From: Mucilaginibacter sp. SG564
GTDB taxonomy: Bacteria; Bacteroidota; Bacteroidia; Sphingobacteriales; Sphingobacteriaceae
DNA length: 64,000 nt
Assembly (NCBI RefSeq): GCF_013149275.1
Contig: NZ_JABGNA010000012.1
Coordinates: 1-64,000, forward strand
Direction: 5' to 3'
Position 1 is the stretch's first letter. Each line of letters opens with the position of its first letter. Both the position numbers and the translations under genes were made by a program. Of this stretch, positions 24,609-33,383 are shown piece after piece. Below the pieces are notes generated by a model that saw nothing but the letters and a program-made list of their open reading frames with translations, did no database searches and had not been told where the DNA came from.

Positions 24609-25252
24609 TACATTTGTCCCTTTACATAGCCTACCATGTAGCCTTCATACTGCATGTAGCTCACCACATAATCCAGGTTGATATTATTTTTATGCAGGCG
24701 CGCACTCAGTTCGCCACGGGTATTAAAATTAAAAGGATCCAGGAAAATATTATCGGCAAAGGATACTTCTTTTTCTCCGTTGCATTTATAAATGGCTTCT
24801 TTAGCGCACCAGCAAACATATAGCTGTTCTATTTTATGCTCTTTATCAATAAAGGAAAGTTCGTCGGAGCGTAAGAATTTACCGGCAATGCGCTCTACCT
24901 TTTGTTTTATCAGTTCAATATCTATCCCTACTTTATGTGTTTTGCTAATCATCACAGCAGCGTAATCAAAAGAGTGGCTCAGCGAAATATGATAAGGCAG
25001 GTTTACCAGATAGGGTTTGCCATGTGCATCAACCTTACAATCAATATATTCGTCGGTATGCAGCATTGTGCGCAGCAGCACACGAGTGGCCAGCCAGTGC
25101 AGGTAGCGCTTGCTGTTGCTTAGTTTTTCAACGTAGGCTTTTTCGTCCTCGTCAAGTTGTAATTGGTTGTACAGGTCGTCGGCCTCTTCTTCAATTCTCC
25201 AGAGCGCAAATTCGGTATCATCGTCAATACGCTGCCTGTATGCTATAGCCAT
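24608..25252 (-). CDS. 4'-phosphopantetheinyl transferase (Sfp-type)
   Basis: The 214-residue product has the Sfp-type motifs: HISLSHSFDYAAVMIS (about 92-107), KVGIDIELIK with the Mg-binding Asp/Glu, and CWCAKEAIYKCNG. Such enzymes transfer the phosphopantetheine arm of coenzyme A onto a carrier protein. With no polyketide or peptide synthase in the window, acyl carrier protein or another carrier elsewhere is likely the substrate. It is the first gene of the leftward PPTase-lipB-SGNH set. Upstream lies a tandem AT-rich repeat (25317-25510) that separates it from the divergent dcd gene. Confidence 0.9.
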   Translation of the reverse strand: MAIAYRQRIDDDTEFALWRIEEEADDLYNQLQLDEDEKAYVEKLSNSKRYLHWLATRVLLRTMLHTDEYIDCKVDAHGKPYLVNLPYHISLSHSFDYAAVMISKTHKVGIDIELIKQKVERIAGKFLRSDELSFIDKEHKIEQLYVCWCAKEAIYKCNGEKEVSFADNIFLDPFNFNTRGELSARLHKNNINLDYVVSYMQYEGYMVGYVKGQM

Positions 25253-25316
25253 AATTAGTAAAATTGCAAAATAGGTAGCAAACTTATGTCAAATAAATTT
25301 AATTAAATAATTGTTT

Positions 25317-25510
25317 AGTATCGAGTAGTTAGTATCAAATATCACGACAGTTTATGTGACTGTTTCAGATTCGGTTATTAAAAATCTTAATACTTGATAC
25401 TAACTACCTGATACTAAAATTTAGTATCAGGTATCGCGACAATTTACACGGCTATTTCAGATTCTGTTATTAAAAATCTTGATACTTGATACTATCTACT
25501 TGCGACTAAA
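25317..25510. repeat. Tandem AT-rich inverted repeats, GTATCAAG family
   Basis: Two units of about 95-100 bases lie in tandem. Each has TAGTATCAGG- or TAGTATCAAA-type words on the left, a conserved CAGATTCnGTTATTAAAAATCTT core and CTTGATACTAnCTAC on the right. Each unit can fold back on itself. The same family occurs singly at 39337-39429 and 61886-61973. It fills the gap between the divergent PPTase and dcd genes. Confidence 0.75.
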
Positions 25511-25530
25511 ATAGTAATTTAGGCCCTACC

Positions 25531-26067
25531 ATGATATTATCAGATAAGCGCATTCTCGAAGAAATTGAAAAAGGAAGTATTATTATTGAACCCTTTAAAC
25601 GCGAATGCCTGGGTACCAACTCCTACGACGTTCATTTAGGCAAGCACCTGGCCACTTACCGCGATAGGGTGCTGGATGCCAAACTGCACAACGAAATTGA
25701 TGGCTTTGAGATCCCCAAAGAAGGATTTATCCTGCAGCCCAATACGCTTTACCTCGGCGTTACCATGGAGTATACCGAAACCCATAACCATGTACCTTTT
25801 CTGGAAGGTAAATCAAGTACCGGCAGGTTAGGCATTGATATACATGCTACCGCGGGCAAAGGCGATGTTGGCTTTTGCAATACCTGGACGCTGGAGATCT
25901 CCTGCGCCCAACCCGTACGCATTTACGCCGGCATGCCCATTGGCCAGCTCATCTACTTTGTGGTGGAAGGGGATATCGAAACCATGTATAATACCAAAAG
26001 CAACGCTAAATATAATAACCCGACAACACGCCCTGTGGAAAGCATGATGTGGAAGAATAAGTTTTAA
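25531..26067 (+). CDS. dcd: dCTP deaminase
   Basis: Dcd deaminates dCTP to dUTP on the way to dTTP. The 178-residue product has ECLGTNSYDVHLG near residue 25-37, EGKSSTGRLGIDIHATAG (the Ser/Arg substrate-binding strand) and the catalytic-glutamate segment FCNTWTLEIS, then YAGMPIGQLIYF. A C-terminal extension that would indicate the bifunctional dCTP deaminase/dUTPase is absent, so a separate dUTPase is expected elsewhere. It sits directly after a tandem repeat and is monocistronic; no clear -7 box was found. Confidence 0.93.
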   Translation: MILSDKRILEEIEKGSIIIEPFKRECLGTNSYDVHLGKHLATYRDRVLDAKLHNEIDGFEIPKEGFILQPNTLYLGVTMEYTETHNHVPFLEGKSSTGRLGIDIHATAGKGDVGFCNTWTLEISCAQPVRIYAGMPIGQLIYFVVEGDIETMYNTKSNAKYNNPTTRPVESMMWKNKF

Positions 26068-26223
26068 TCGTTTTTTTGGGGATCGATTAAACCATTGTTG
26101 TTGGGGAAGGTCAAAGTGAAAATTAAGATTAAACGCACATAAATTTAACCTTACATAATAAACCTATAACCTCACAACTCATCGCCTGATTAGATATTTT
26201 GTGTAGATTAAACTTTATTTACC

Positions 26224-28947
26224 ATGATAACATTCAAAAAAGTATCTATCGGCTTATTGATAACTGTAATTGCTACGGTAATTTTTGGTTTCACGGGCCC
26301 AGGCGATGATCTGCTCGGTAAACTGGTGGACCAGCTTTATAAATGGCGCGCCGATCATCCGCAAGAAAAAGTTTATCTCCATCTGGACAAACCCTATTAT
26401 GCCGTTGGCGATGATATCTGGTTTAAGGCTTATGTAACCATTGGCAGCAAACACCAGCTATCGGCCTATAGCGAAATATTAAATGTTGATCTGATAGGCG
26501 AAGATGATTCTGTAAAACGCAGTATCAAACTACCGCTCATCAGCGGCATGGCATATGGTGATTTTGCCCTGCCCGATACCATGCAGGAAGGCAACTATCG
26601 TATAAGAGCCTATACCAACTGGATGCGCAATGCGGGCGACGCTTATTTTTTTGATAAAACCATTACCATATCCAAAGCCATCGGCAATACTGTTTTTACC
26701 AAAACGGATTATACCTACGGTGAACAGAACGGCAAGCAAAGGGTAAACGCCATGATTAATTTTACCGATGCAAACGGCGCACCATATGCCGGTAACGAGG
26801 TGAGCTACCGTGTTGAACTCAATGGCAAAATAGTTTTTAAAGGTAAGGGCGTAACCAATGATAAGGGCGACCTGCCAGCCTCATTTATTAATACTACACC
26901 CAACCCCGCGGCAACCGGTAATATTATTGCCAATATCAAACTGATCGATAAAAAAGTGATCACCAAGGTGGTGCCAGTCAAAGCGGTATCGGCCAAAACG
27001 GATGTCCAATTTTTTCCGGAAAGTGGCAACCTGATCAATGATGCCGGCTGTAAGGTAGCTTTTAAGGCGGTTGGCGCCGATGGCTTGGGTGTTGATATAA
27101 AAGGTACGGTTGTGGATGATCAAAACCAAACAGTAACTACATTTAGCAGTACCCACCTGGGTATGGGGGTATTCAATTTTACCCCCATAAACGGCAAAAC
27201 CTATAAAGCGAAGGTGATATTTGCTGATGGATCTGGGGCTGATTTTAACCTACCTAAAGCGATTGATAATGCTTATGTTTTAAATATTGATAATTCTGCC
27301 GATGATAACCTGGTAGCGCGAATATTACCGGGATCTGGTATTGCACAAAATACTGCATCAAATGGCAGCCTCATGCTCGTAGCTCAAAGCAGCGGCGAAA
27401 TCTACTATGCCGCTAAAAGCTCCGATAACGGAAAAACATTCAGGGCCATTATCCCAAAAAGTAAATTCCCATCGGGTATTGTACAGTTTACTTTGTTTTC
27501 GGCAACCGGCGAGCCTTTAAATGAACGCATCGTATTTATTCAAAATCCAGATCAGCTTAAATTATCAGTTTCGGCACCTAAGCAACAATTTGCGCCACGC
27601 GAAAAGGTAACCATTAATCTGAATGCTAAAAATAAAGAAGATAAGCCTGTAATTGGTAGTTTTTCGGCCTCGGTTATCGATCTGTCAAAAGTCCCGGTTG
27701 ATGAGACTAACGAGGAAAGCATTTTTTCGAACATATTGCTAAGTTCCGACCTGAAAGGCTATATAGAAAAACCAGGCTATTATTTTAGCAACCCAAGCGC
27801 AAAAACAAACGCCGATCTTGACGTATTGATGCTTACACAAGGCTATCGACGTTTTGAATGGAAACAGGTGATCAATGATGCTGTACCCCCTGCGGTTTAT
27901 CAGCCCGAAAAAACATTACAAGTAACCGGACACTTAAAAACCTTTGGCGGTAAGCCCGTTCCTAATGGCAAAGTAACCTTATTTACAACCGCGGGCGGTA
28001 CCTTTATTTTAGATACTGTAGCCGATGCCCAAGGCAAATTCACTTTCAATAACCTGGTTTTCAGGGACAGTATCAAATTTGTGGTGCAGGCCCGTACAGC
28101 CAAAGACCGTAAAAACCTGGAGATAGAGCTGGATAATATAGCACCGCAGGCAGTCGGAAAAAATAAAAATGCCCCGGATATACAGGTAAGTGTGAGCGAT
28201 AGCCGGTCGGTTTATTTGCAGAACAGTAAAAAGCTGTTTAATGAGCAGGTAAAATATGGTATAGGGAACCATACCATTGTACTAAAAGAGGTAGTCGTAA
28301 AAGATACCCGTACCACGGCGGTAAAACATTCGTCAAACTTGAATGGAGCCGGTAACGCCGACCAGGTTTTAACTTACAAGGACCTGGAGAATTTGGGCGG
28401 TGGTCAGCTTTCCAATATCCTGGCAGGCCGGCTTTTAGGGGTAATGTTTCGCGGAGGTAAACCTTACTCTACCCGTGGCGGTGGCCCTATGCAGATTGTA
28501 GTTGATGGTATTTATATGGAAGCCGATTACCTGGACAATATAGTGATATCAGATATTGCCAGTATTGAAGTTTTGCGTTCTGCAGGCAATACGGCCATAT
28601 ATGGTTTCAGGGGAGGAAACGGCTTGCTGGTGATCACCACTAAACGGGGTGATGAAGGCTCTGTATATAACCGGTATGCTCCAGGCGTAGTTACTTATTC
28701 ACCTAAGGGCTATTATAAAGCAAGGGAGTTTTATTCGCCCCAGTATGACGATCCTAAAACCAATACACAGATGCAGGATCTGCGGTCAACCATATACTGG
28801 AACCCCAAGATCATTACGGATAAAGAAGGCAGCACTTCCTTCTCCTTCTTTAATGCGGATGGGAAAGGTACGTATCGTGTAATTATAGAAGGTATTGATG
28901 CCGATGGCAACCTGGGCAGACAGGTATTTAAATATAAGGTAGAGTAA
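26224..28947 (+). CDS. Large secreted MG2-like protein with TonB-receptor plug domain
   Basis: The 907-residue product has an N-terminal hydrophobic signal (residues 5-23), then an MG2/alpha-2-macroglobulin-like strand set (EKVYLHLDKPYYAVGDDIWFKAYV, about 47-70, and MQEGNYRIRAYTNWMRNAG). Further Ig-like repeats follow. A carboxypeptidase-D-like domain lies near 560-640 (LQVTGHLKTFGGKPVPNGKV). From about residue 680 there is a TonB-dependent receptor plug domain, with QLSNILAGRLLGVMF, GPMQIVVDGIYM and NGLLVITTKRG. No barrel follows the plug; only 90 residues remain. It is thus a periplasmic or surface protein, not a transporter itself. Its partner is unknown; no porin or SusD-like gene is next to it. 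Confidence 0.75.
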   Translation: MITFKKVSIGLLITVIATVIFGFTGPGDDLLGKLVDQLYKWRADHPQEKVYLHLDKPYYAVGDDIWFKAYVTIGSKHQLSAYSEILNVDLIGEDDSVKRSIKLPLISGMAYGDFALPDTMQEGNYRIRAYTNWMRNAGDAYFFDKTITISKAIGNTVFTKTDYTYGEQNGKQRVNAMINFTDANGAPYAGNEVSYRVELNGKIVFKGKGVTNDKGDLPASFINTTPNPAATGNIIANIKLIDKKVITKVVPVKAVSAKTDVQFFPESGNLINDAGCKVAFKAVGADGLGVDIKGTVVDDQNQTVTTFSSTHLGMGVFNFTPINGKTYKAKVIFADGSGADFNLPKAIDNAYVLNIDNSADDNLVARILPGSGIAQNTASNGSLMLVAQSSGEIYYAAKSSDNGKTFRAIIPKSKFPSGIVQFTLFSATGEPLNERIVFIQNPDQLKLSVSAPKQQFAPREKVTINLNAKNKEDKPVIGSFSASVIDLSKVPVDETNEESIFSNILLSSDLKGYIEKPGYYFSNPSAKTNADLDVLMLTQGYRRFEWKQVINDAVPPAVYQPEKTLQVTGHLKTFGGKPVPNGKVTLFTTAGGTFILDTVADAQGKFTFNNLVFRDSIKFVVQARTAKDRKNLEIELDNIAPQAVGKNKNAPDIQVSVSDSRSVYLQNSKKLFNEQVKYGIGNHTIVLKEVVVKDTRTTAVKHSSNLNGAGNADQVLTYKDLENLGGGQLSNILAGRLLGVMFRGGKPYSTRGGGPMQIVVDGIYMEADYLDNIVISDIASIEVLRSAGNTAIYGFRGGNGLLVITTKRGDEGSVYNRYAPGVVTYSPKGYYKAREFYSPQYDDPKTNTQMQDLRSTIYWNPKIITDKEGSTSFSFFNADGKGTYRVIIEGIDADGNLGRQVFKYKVE

Positions 28948-28948
28948 A

Positions 28949-29093
28949 AAGTTAAAATTCAAAAGTAAAAAGTCAAAACCCGGCGTGGATTTTGACTTTT
29001 TACTTTTATATCAGTTGGGTTACTATCCTGATCAGTAATAATTCACTTATTTCAACAAGATAAGTTTTTTGAATTTTGACTTTTGAATTTTAT
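28949..29093. repeat. AT-rich inverted repeat, AAAGTCAAAA family, copy 2
   Basis: AAAATTCAAAAGTAAAAAGTC at the left and GACTTTTTACTTTTA, then TTGAATTTTGACTTTTGAA at the right, pair in the same manner as at 2117-2241. It lies between two convergent genes and slightly overlaps the 3' end of the next one. Confidence 0.7.
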
Positions 29094-29956
29094 TTAGCCA
29101 GGTAAAACTTCTCCCAAAAATCAACAGATTTGGCCAGTTCGCTGCGGCCGTTTTCTGCTCCACCGGCGCCAGCGCCCATACCACCACGGCCACCTCTGCC
29201 TCCACGACCACCGCCGCCCATTCCACCTCCACGACCGCCCCGGCCACCGCCACCACCAAAGCCACCGCTCTGATGATCAGGATTTTCGGCACCATCACCC
29301 TTGGCCCTTTGCAGCCCGTTTATTTTAAAGTTAAACGCCCACTCATTTTTAGCGATGTCATCGGCATGAAAAAATTGTAAAGGTACAGCCAGTTCATATA
29401 CCAGGTTGCCTTTGGCATCATAATCAACGGCGGCTTTAATACCATAGGTGTTCGAGGTGGTTATCATATCACCCTCAATATCTTTAAAGCCTACCACTTT
29501 TATATTACGCAGCTTGGTTACACGTTCGCGCATCAGCTCATCACGGTCTTCCTGGGTAATATCGCCGCCGGGGTTATCCCGTTTGCCAAAAGTTGGTGGC
29601 GTTCCCGGATCGGCCAGCGGAAAAGTGAGGGAAAAGCTTTCCTTTTTTTTGCCTTTGGTATCAACACTCAGGGTTATACCCGCGTTTAACGTCCGGATCT
29701 GATCCATACGGTCGCTCACCCGTACGGCCGCGTAAAGCGTAGTTTGATCATTGGACAGCGTATAACTGATCTTTTTTTCGTCGTTAAAATAACGCAAACT
29801 GTCGCCCCAGTCCTTGAGGTTGCCATCAATGACAATAGGGCCAAATGGCACTTTCAGCGTAGATTGCGCATTTTTTGCGGTTTGTGCGTGGCTTACGCCA
29901 ACAGCTAACAACTGAGCGGTACAGGCTAAAATAAAACAGGGGACAACTTTTTTCAT
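29090..29956 (-). CDS. Secreted protein with CBM9/DOMON-like domain and Gly/Arg-rich tail
   Basis: The 288-residue product has a signal peptide (VSHAQ, about residue 25). Its beta-sandwich domain (35-215) resembles the carbohydrate-binding CBM9 / DOMON group: GPIVIDGNLKDWGDSLRYF, TTLYAAVRVSDRMDQIR and GNLVYELAVPLQFF. After residue 225 comes a low-complexity segment of Gly and Arg repeats (GGRGGRGGGMGGGG) of about 45 residues, and the protein ends SVDFWEKFYLAK. The tail looks flexible; binding to polyanions is a guess. No enzymatic domain is present, so a binding or scaffold role is likely. It is monocistronic. Confidence 0.65.
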   Translation of the reverse strand: MKKVVPCFILACTAQLLAVGVSHAQTAKNAQSTLKVPFGPIVIDGNLKDWGDSLRYFNDEKKISYTLSNDQTTLYAAVRVSDRMDQIRTLNAGITLSVDTKGKKKESFSLTFPLADPGTPPTFGKRDNPGGDITQEDRDELMRERVTKLRNIKVVGFKDIEGDMITTSNTYGIKAAVDYDAKGNLVYELAVPLQFFHADDIAKNEWAFNFKINGLQRAKGDGAENPDHQSGGFGGGGGRGGRGGGMGGGGRGGRGGRGGMGAGAGGAENGRSELAKSVDFWEKFYLAK

Positions 29957-30054
29957 AAAATTGGAGAGTTTAGGGTTTTTGATCGACGCTATATTGTAAC
30001 ATGATTTTTAAGCCCATAAAACACAATTTTAACACATTTATTATTGTTTTTGAG

Positions 30055-30062
30055 TAAATTTG
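30055..30062 (+). promoter_or_regulatory. Possible clpS -7 box
   Basis: TAAATTTG matches the TAnnTTTG element exactly and ends nine bases before the clpS ATG. No TTG lies at the expected -33 distance, so the assignment rests on the -7 box only. Confidence 0.35.
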
Positions 30063-30071
30063 TAGTTACGT

Positions 30072-30353
30072 ATGCCAACCGAAACACAGGAAGAAACACT
30101 CACACTCGAAGAGATACTGGCAGGACTTAAAGAAGTTCACCGCCTGATACTATGGAACGATGATTTTAACACCTTTGATCACGTGATTCATTGTATGATG
30201 AAGTATCTGGATTACTCAGAAGCACAAGCCGAAAAAATTGCCTGGAAGGTACACAATGAAGGTAAATGCGCTGTATTAGAAGGCTCATTTACCGAAATGG
30301 AGATCTATCGCAAAATATTACAACAGGAAGGCCTTACCGTTAGTGTAGAGTAA
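30072..30353 (+). CDS. clpS: ATP-dependent Clp protease adaptor ClpS
   Basis: ClpS delivers proteins with destabilising N-terminal residues (N-degrons) to the Clp ATPase. The 93-residue product has the ClpS core: HRLILWNDDFNTFDHVIHCMM (about 23-43), where NDD and the following Thr/His side form the N-degron pocket, then AEKIAWKVHNEGKCAVLEGS. A short acidic N-terminal extension (1-18) is the part that in E. coli reaches into the Clp ATPase pore. Its partner here is probably ClpC (13769-16303). A clpS next to clpA is not seen in this window. Confidence 0.93.
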   Translation: MPTETQEETLTLEEILAGLKEVHRLILWNDDFNTFDHVIHCMMKYLDYSEAQAEKIAWKVHNEGKCAVLEGSFTEMEIYRKILQQEGLTVSVE

Positions 30354-30499
30354 GCGTCTTTTTGATTTCGGAGTTCGGATATTCGATTTTTAACAATTGT
30401 TGGTTTTCATTTGTGTTAAAGAGAGCTTCGCTGTTTCGGATTTGGATAATTTTCAATTCTGCTAATTTTTTAATTCTGCAAATTTTGATTCAGATGTTT

Positions 30500-31060
30500 A
30501 TGATAAAGAGAATAGCTGTTTTATCTGCCTTGATCCTGATAGTGATTTGCTTTACAAATTGCAGTTTAAGTGCGCAAAGCAAAAACCTTAAACTGGTTTT
30601 TATACGCCATGCCGAGAAACCAGATGATGGCGATAACCTGTCATGTGCCGGTTTGAACCGGGCACTTAAATTACCAGCTGTTTTAAAGGCCAAATTCGGT
30701 TTGCCCGATCGGGTTTATGTGCCTGCCCTGCACCTCGGTAAATCAACTCCCCGGGCACGCATGTTTCAAACTATTTCGCCTTTTGCTATTAAGTATAATT
30801 TAACCATCAACAGTGTTTTTGAAGAAGAAGACACCAAAGATATGGCCGAAGAACTGGCCAGCCGGAAAGGTACTATACTGGTGGTATGGGAACACAACGA
30901 GATCACCTCTATATTGAAGAAGCTCGGCCTGAAGGTTAAAGACCTTCAATGGCCCGATAATGATTATGATACCATTTGGGTGGTAACCTTTAAAAATGAT
31001 AAACCCGTTTTAACTATTGACAAAGAGGGAATAAAGCCGGCCGTGGGTTGTAGTTTTTGA
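30500..31060 (+). CDS. Secreted histidine phosphatase family protein
   Basis: An ATG-started frame is open from 30362, but residues before the Met at 30500 look non-coding (AT-rich, repeat-like DNA). Starting at 30500 gives a signal sequence (IKRIAVLSALILIVICFTNC) that may also be a lipobox at FTNC. The core has the phosphoglycerate-mutase-like FIRHAEKPDDG (catalytic His in RHA), LSCAGLNRALKLPAVL and a second His in VVWEHNEITSIL. It is a small phosphatase of unknown substrate, probably periplasmic or outer-membrane anchored. It is followed by a dispersed repeat and is likely monocistronic. Confidence 0.75.
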   Translation: MIKRIAVLSALILIVICFTNCSLSAQSKNLKLVFIRHAEKPDDGDNLSCAGLNRALKLPAVLKAKFGLPDRVYVPALHLGKSTPRARMFQTISPFAIKYNLTINSVFEEEDTKDMAEELASRKGTILVVWEHNEITSILKKLGLKVKDLQWPDNDYDTIWVVTFKNDKPVLTIDKEGIKPAVGCSF

Positions 31061-31078
31061 CCAGCTCTAAGCACCAAC

Positions 31079-31165
31079 GTCATTGCGAGCGATAGCGTGG
31101 CAATCCCCGGTCTACAGAGCAGAGCTGTATAGTTTGGGATTGCCACGCTATCGCTCGCAATGACG
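31079..31165. repeat. Inverted repeat, CGTCATTGCGAG family, copy 2
   Basis: CGTCATTGCGAGCGATAGCG at the left pairs with CGCTATCGCTCGCAATGACG at the right, with inner GTGGCAATCCC / GGGATTGCCAC. Same family as 18823-18917. Confidence 0.85.
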
Positions 31166-31210
31166 CATTTTTTTTGTTTGATACTGAGAAAACAAACAAT
31201 AGGAATTAAG

Positions 31211-31252
31211 CATGCCGTAGGTATGCAACCTGAGTACAGTACCTACGGCACT
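31211..31252. repeat. Inverted repeat TGCCGTAGGTA
   Basis: TGCCGTAGGTA (31213-31223) is answered by TACCTACGGCA (31240-31250). Beyond it lies a GATGGGG / CCCC hairpin near 31285-31300. Both are in the gap before the end of sdaA; their role is unknown. Confidence 0.5.
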
Positions 31253-31346
31253 GGTCTTGAAACTGGTTTATTCTACAAAGCTTGAACCCCGATGGGGTTT
31301 CCAAAATTCCTTATTTAACGGCCTTCCCCCTTTCAGGGAGCCAGGC

Positions 31347-32774
31347 TTAACATTCCGGCAAGCTGATTGGAATGTTAATAGCCAATCCACCGTCCGATGT
31401 CTCTTTATATTTGGAGTTCATATCCAATGCGGTTTGCCACATGGTTTTCACTACGGCATCCAAACTCACTTTCGCTTTTTCAGGGTTACTTTGTAAGGCT
31501 AGCTGCGAGGCCGTAATAGCTTTAATGGCACCCATAGTATTGCGCTCGATGCAGGGGATCTGCACCAGGCCACCTATCGGATCGCAGGTGAGGCCCAGGT
31601 GATGCTCCATGGCTATTTCGGCAGCCATAAGCACCTGCCTTTGTGTACCGCCCATACACTCGGTAAGCGCTGCCGCGGCCATGGCCGATGATACACCGAT
31701 CTCGGCCTGGCACCCCCCCATCGCTGCCGATATGGTGGCACCTTTTTTAAAGATACTGCCAATTTCTGATGCCGTAAGCAAAAACTGGATGATGCGCTGA
31801 TCAGTATTGCCTTCGCAAAAAACGATATAATACTGTAATACAGCAGGTATAACCCCTGCCGCGCCATTGGTAGGCGCGGTAACTACTCTGCCGAATGAAG
31901 CATTCTCTTCATTTACGGCCAAGGCAAAACAGCTTACCCAATCCAATATATTTTTAAACCCTTCACCAGTTTTACGAATGGCTAAAACCCATTCGTCGTA
32001 GTTGGAATAAGCGTTATTACCTATTAATTTACTGTTAAGTTTAAAAGCGCGACGTGCCACATTTAATCCCCCCGGCAATTGCCCGGTAGTATGGCAGCCA
32101 CGGTAAATACATTCCTTTAACGCTTTAAAAATCTGTAGCACTCCGGTACGTGTTTCCTGCTCGCTGCGCCAGGCCAGCTCGTTTTCCATTACCACTTCTG
32201 ATATCTTCAGCCCGGTTTTGATGCACCAGTGCAGCAGGTCGGCAGCGGTATCAATTGGGAACGGTAGATCAACCTCCTGTTTGGTTTGATTCGAGCCGCC
32301 TTCTTTTACTACAAAGCCCCCACCTATGGAGTAATAGGTTTCAGAAACAGCCTTACCATTACTTAAAAAAGCCTGAAAAGTTACCGCGTTAGGATGAAAA
32401 GGCAAGCTCTCGTTAAACAGGAAAAGCAGATCGTCGACCACAGAAAAGCTAATGCTTTGAATACCGCCAAGCTGTAATTTGTGGGTTGCCGTGATGTCAC
32501 CAATTTTAGTTGTTATCTGGTCAACCTCAAAAGTTACCGGATCATCGCCACTCAATCCTAATAGTATGGCAATATCGGTACCATGACCACGGCCCGTTTT
32601 GGCCAATGAACCATAAAGCAATATTTTCACCTGTTCAACCAAAGGCAAAACACCTTGCTGTTCAAGTGACTGCACAAACTGTTGTGCCGCCCGCCAGGGC
32701 CCCAGTGTATGTGAACTGGAAGGCCCTATGCCTATCTTGAACATATCAAAAACCGAAATTTGTTCTCTCTGCAT
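31347..32774 (-). CDS. sdaA: L-serine ammonia-lyase (iron-sulfur)
   Basis: L-serine dehydratase converts serine to pyruvate and ammonia using a [4Fe-4S] cluster. The frame is open from 32804, but Met at 32774 starts the conserved MQREQISVFDMFKIGIGPSSSHT; this 475-residue version is the usual start. The single chain carries the SDH beta domain (1-150), which in Bacillus is a separate subunit, and the alpha domain (about 180-475) with the cluster cysteines in LTCDPIGGLVQIPCIERN. On the minus strand TAATTTTG lies six bases before this ATG and matches a -7 box. No neighbours share its pathway. Confidence 0.93.
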   Translation of the reverse strand: MQREQISVFDMFKIGIGPSSSHTLGPWRAAQQFVQSLEQQGVLPLVEQVKILLYGSLAKTGRGHGTDIAILLGLSGDDPVTFEVDQITTKIGDITATHKLQLGGIQSISFSVVDDLLFLFNESLPFHPNAVTFQAFLSNGKAVSETYYSIGGGFVVKEGGSNQTKQEVDLPFPIDTAADLLHWCIKTGLKISEVVMENELAWRSEQETRTGVLQIFKALKECIYRGCHTTGQLPGGLNVARRAFKLNSKLIGNNAYSNYDEWVLAIRKTGEGFKNILDWVSCFALAVNEENASFGRVVTAPTNGAAGVIPAVLQYYIVFCEGNTDQRIIQFLLTASEIGSIFKKGATISAAMGGCQAEIGVSSAMAAAALTECMGGTQRQVLMAAEIAMEHHLGLTCDPIGGLVQIPCIERNTMGAIKAITASQLALQSNPEKAKVSLDAVVKTMWQTALDMNSKYKETSDGGLAINIPISLPEC

Positions 32775-32779
32775 TACGC

Positions 32780-32787
32780 CAAAATTA
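32780..32787 (-). promoter_or_regulatory. Possible sdaA -7 box
   Basis: Read on the minus strand these bases are TAATTTTG, an exact match to TAnnTTTG, ending six bases before the proposed start codon at 32774. A proper -33 TTG was not found. Confidence 0.35.
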
Positions 32788-32906
32788 TAAATAAAATACC
32801 ACACCTGCTTTGTAATAAAAAAGTGATGTATTTAATTTTTATTTAAATATTTTATATTTTGCAGCAATCAATAAACACTAAAACAATCACTTAAACCAAA
32901 ATCAAA

Positions 32907-33383
32907 ATGCAAGATTACGATCCTTCTTCAGCAGCCTCGGCCGGAATATTCATGGCAATATTTATGATTTGTATTATTCCATTAATAATTACAAGTATTA
33001 TCTCTATCGTTGGGCTGTGGAAAATATTTGAAAAAGCCGGCAAACCAGGTTGGGCATCCATTATACCAATTTACAGCACCATTGTATTGCTTGAAATCAT
33101 CGGCAAACCTATATGGTGGTTATTCCTTATTATCTTTCCATGCACCAGTTTTATTTTTGCCATTTGGGCAATTAATTTGCTAAGCAAAAGTTTTGGCCAG
33201 GGCGTTGGCTTTACAATTGGTATTATATTTTTACACTTTATTTTTCTACCGATTTTAGGCTTTGGCAACTATCAATATTTAGGGCCCGCCGGTGCCGGGT
33301 TTGTGGGTGGTGGTAAACCATTTGATCCCTCCACCAATTACCAGGATCCATTCAACACCAATCCGCCTACGCCGCAGGTGTAA
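32907..33383 (+). CDS. Small membrane protein, DUF5684-type
   Basis: The 158-residue product has about four hydrophobic segments (14-40, 70-90, 95-110, 114-135) and the sequence WKIFEKAGKPGWASIIPIYSTIVLLEIIGKP that marks the DUF5684 family (often called signal-peptidase-I-like neighbours in Bacteroidota). The C-terminus is Pro/Asn-rich. Function is unknown. Its stop codon and the start of the next gene overlap as TAATG, so the two small membrane protein genes are translationally coupled. Confidence 0.75.
   Translation: MQDYDPSSAASAGIFMAIFMICIIPLIITSIISIVGLWKIFEKAGKPGWASIIPIYSTIVLLEIIGKPIWWLFLIIFPCTSFIFAIWAINLLSKSFGQGVGFTIGIIFLHFIFLPILGFGNYQYLGPAGAGFVGGGKPFDPSTNYQDPFNTNPPTPQV

Noticed and set aside
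29150..29270. Gly/Arg-rich stretch as a DNA repeat element
   Set aside because: The codons change while the residues stay the same, and the frame continues into the conserved C-terminus, so this is a low-complexity protein segment rather than inserted DNA.
30362..30499. N-terminal extension of the histidine phosphatase to 30362
   Set aside because: The 46 added residues come from AT-rich, repeat-like DNA and precede a clear signal peptide that starts at 30500.
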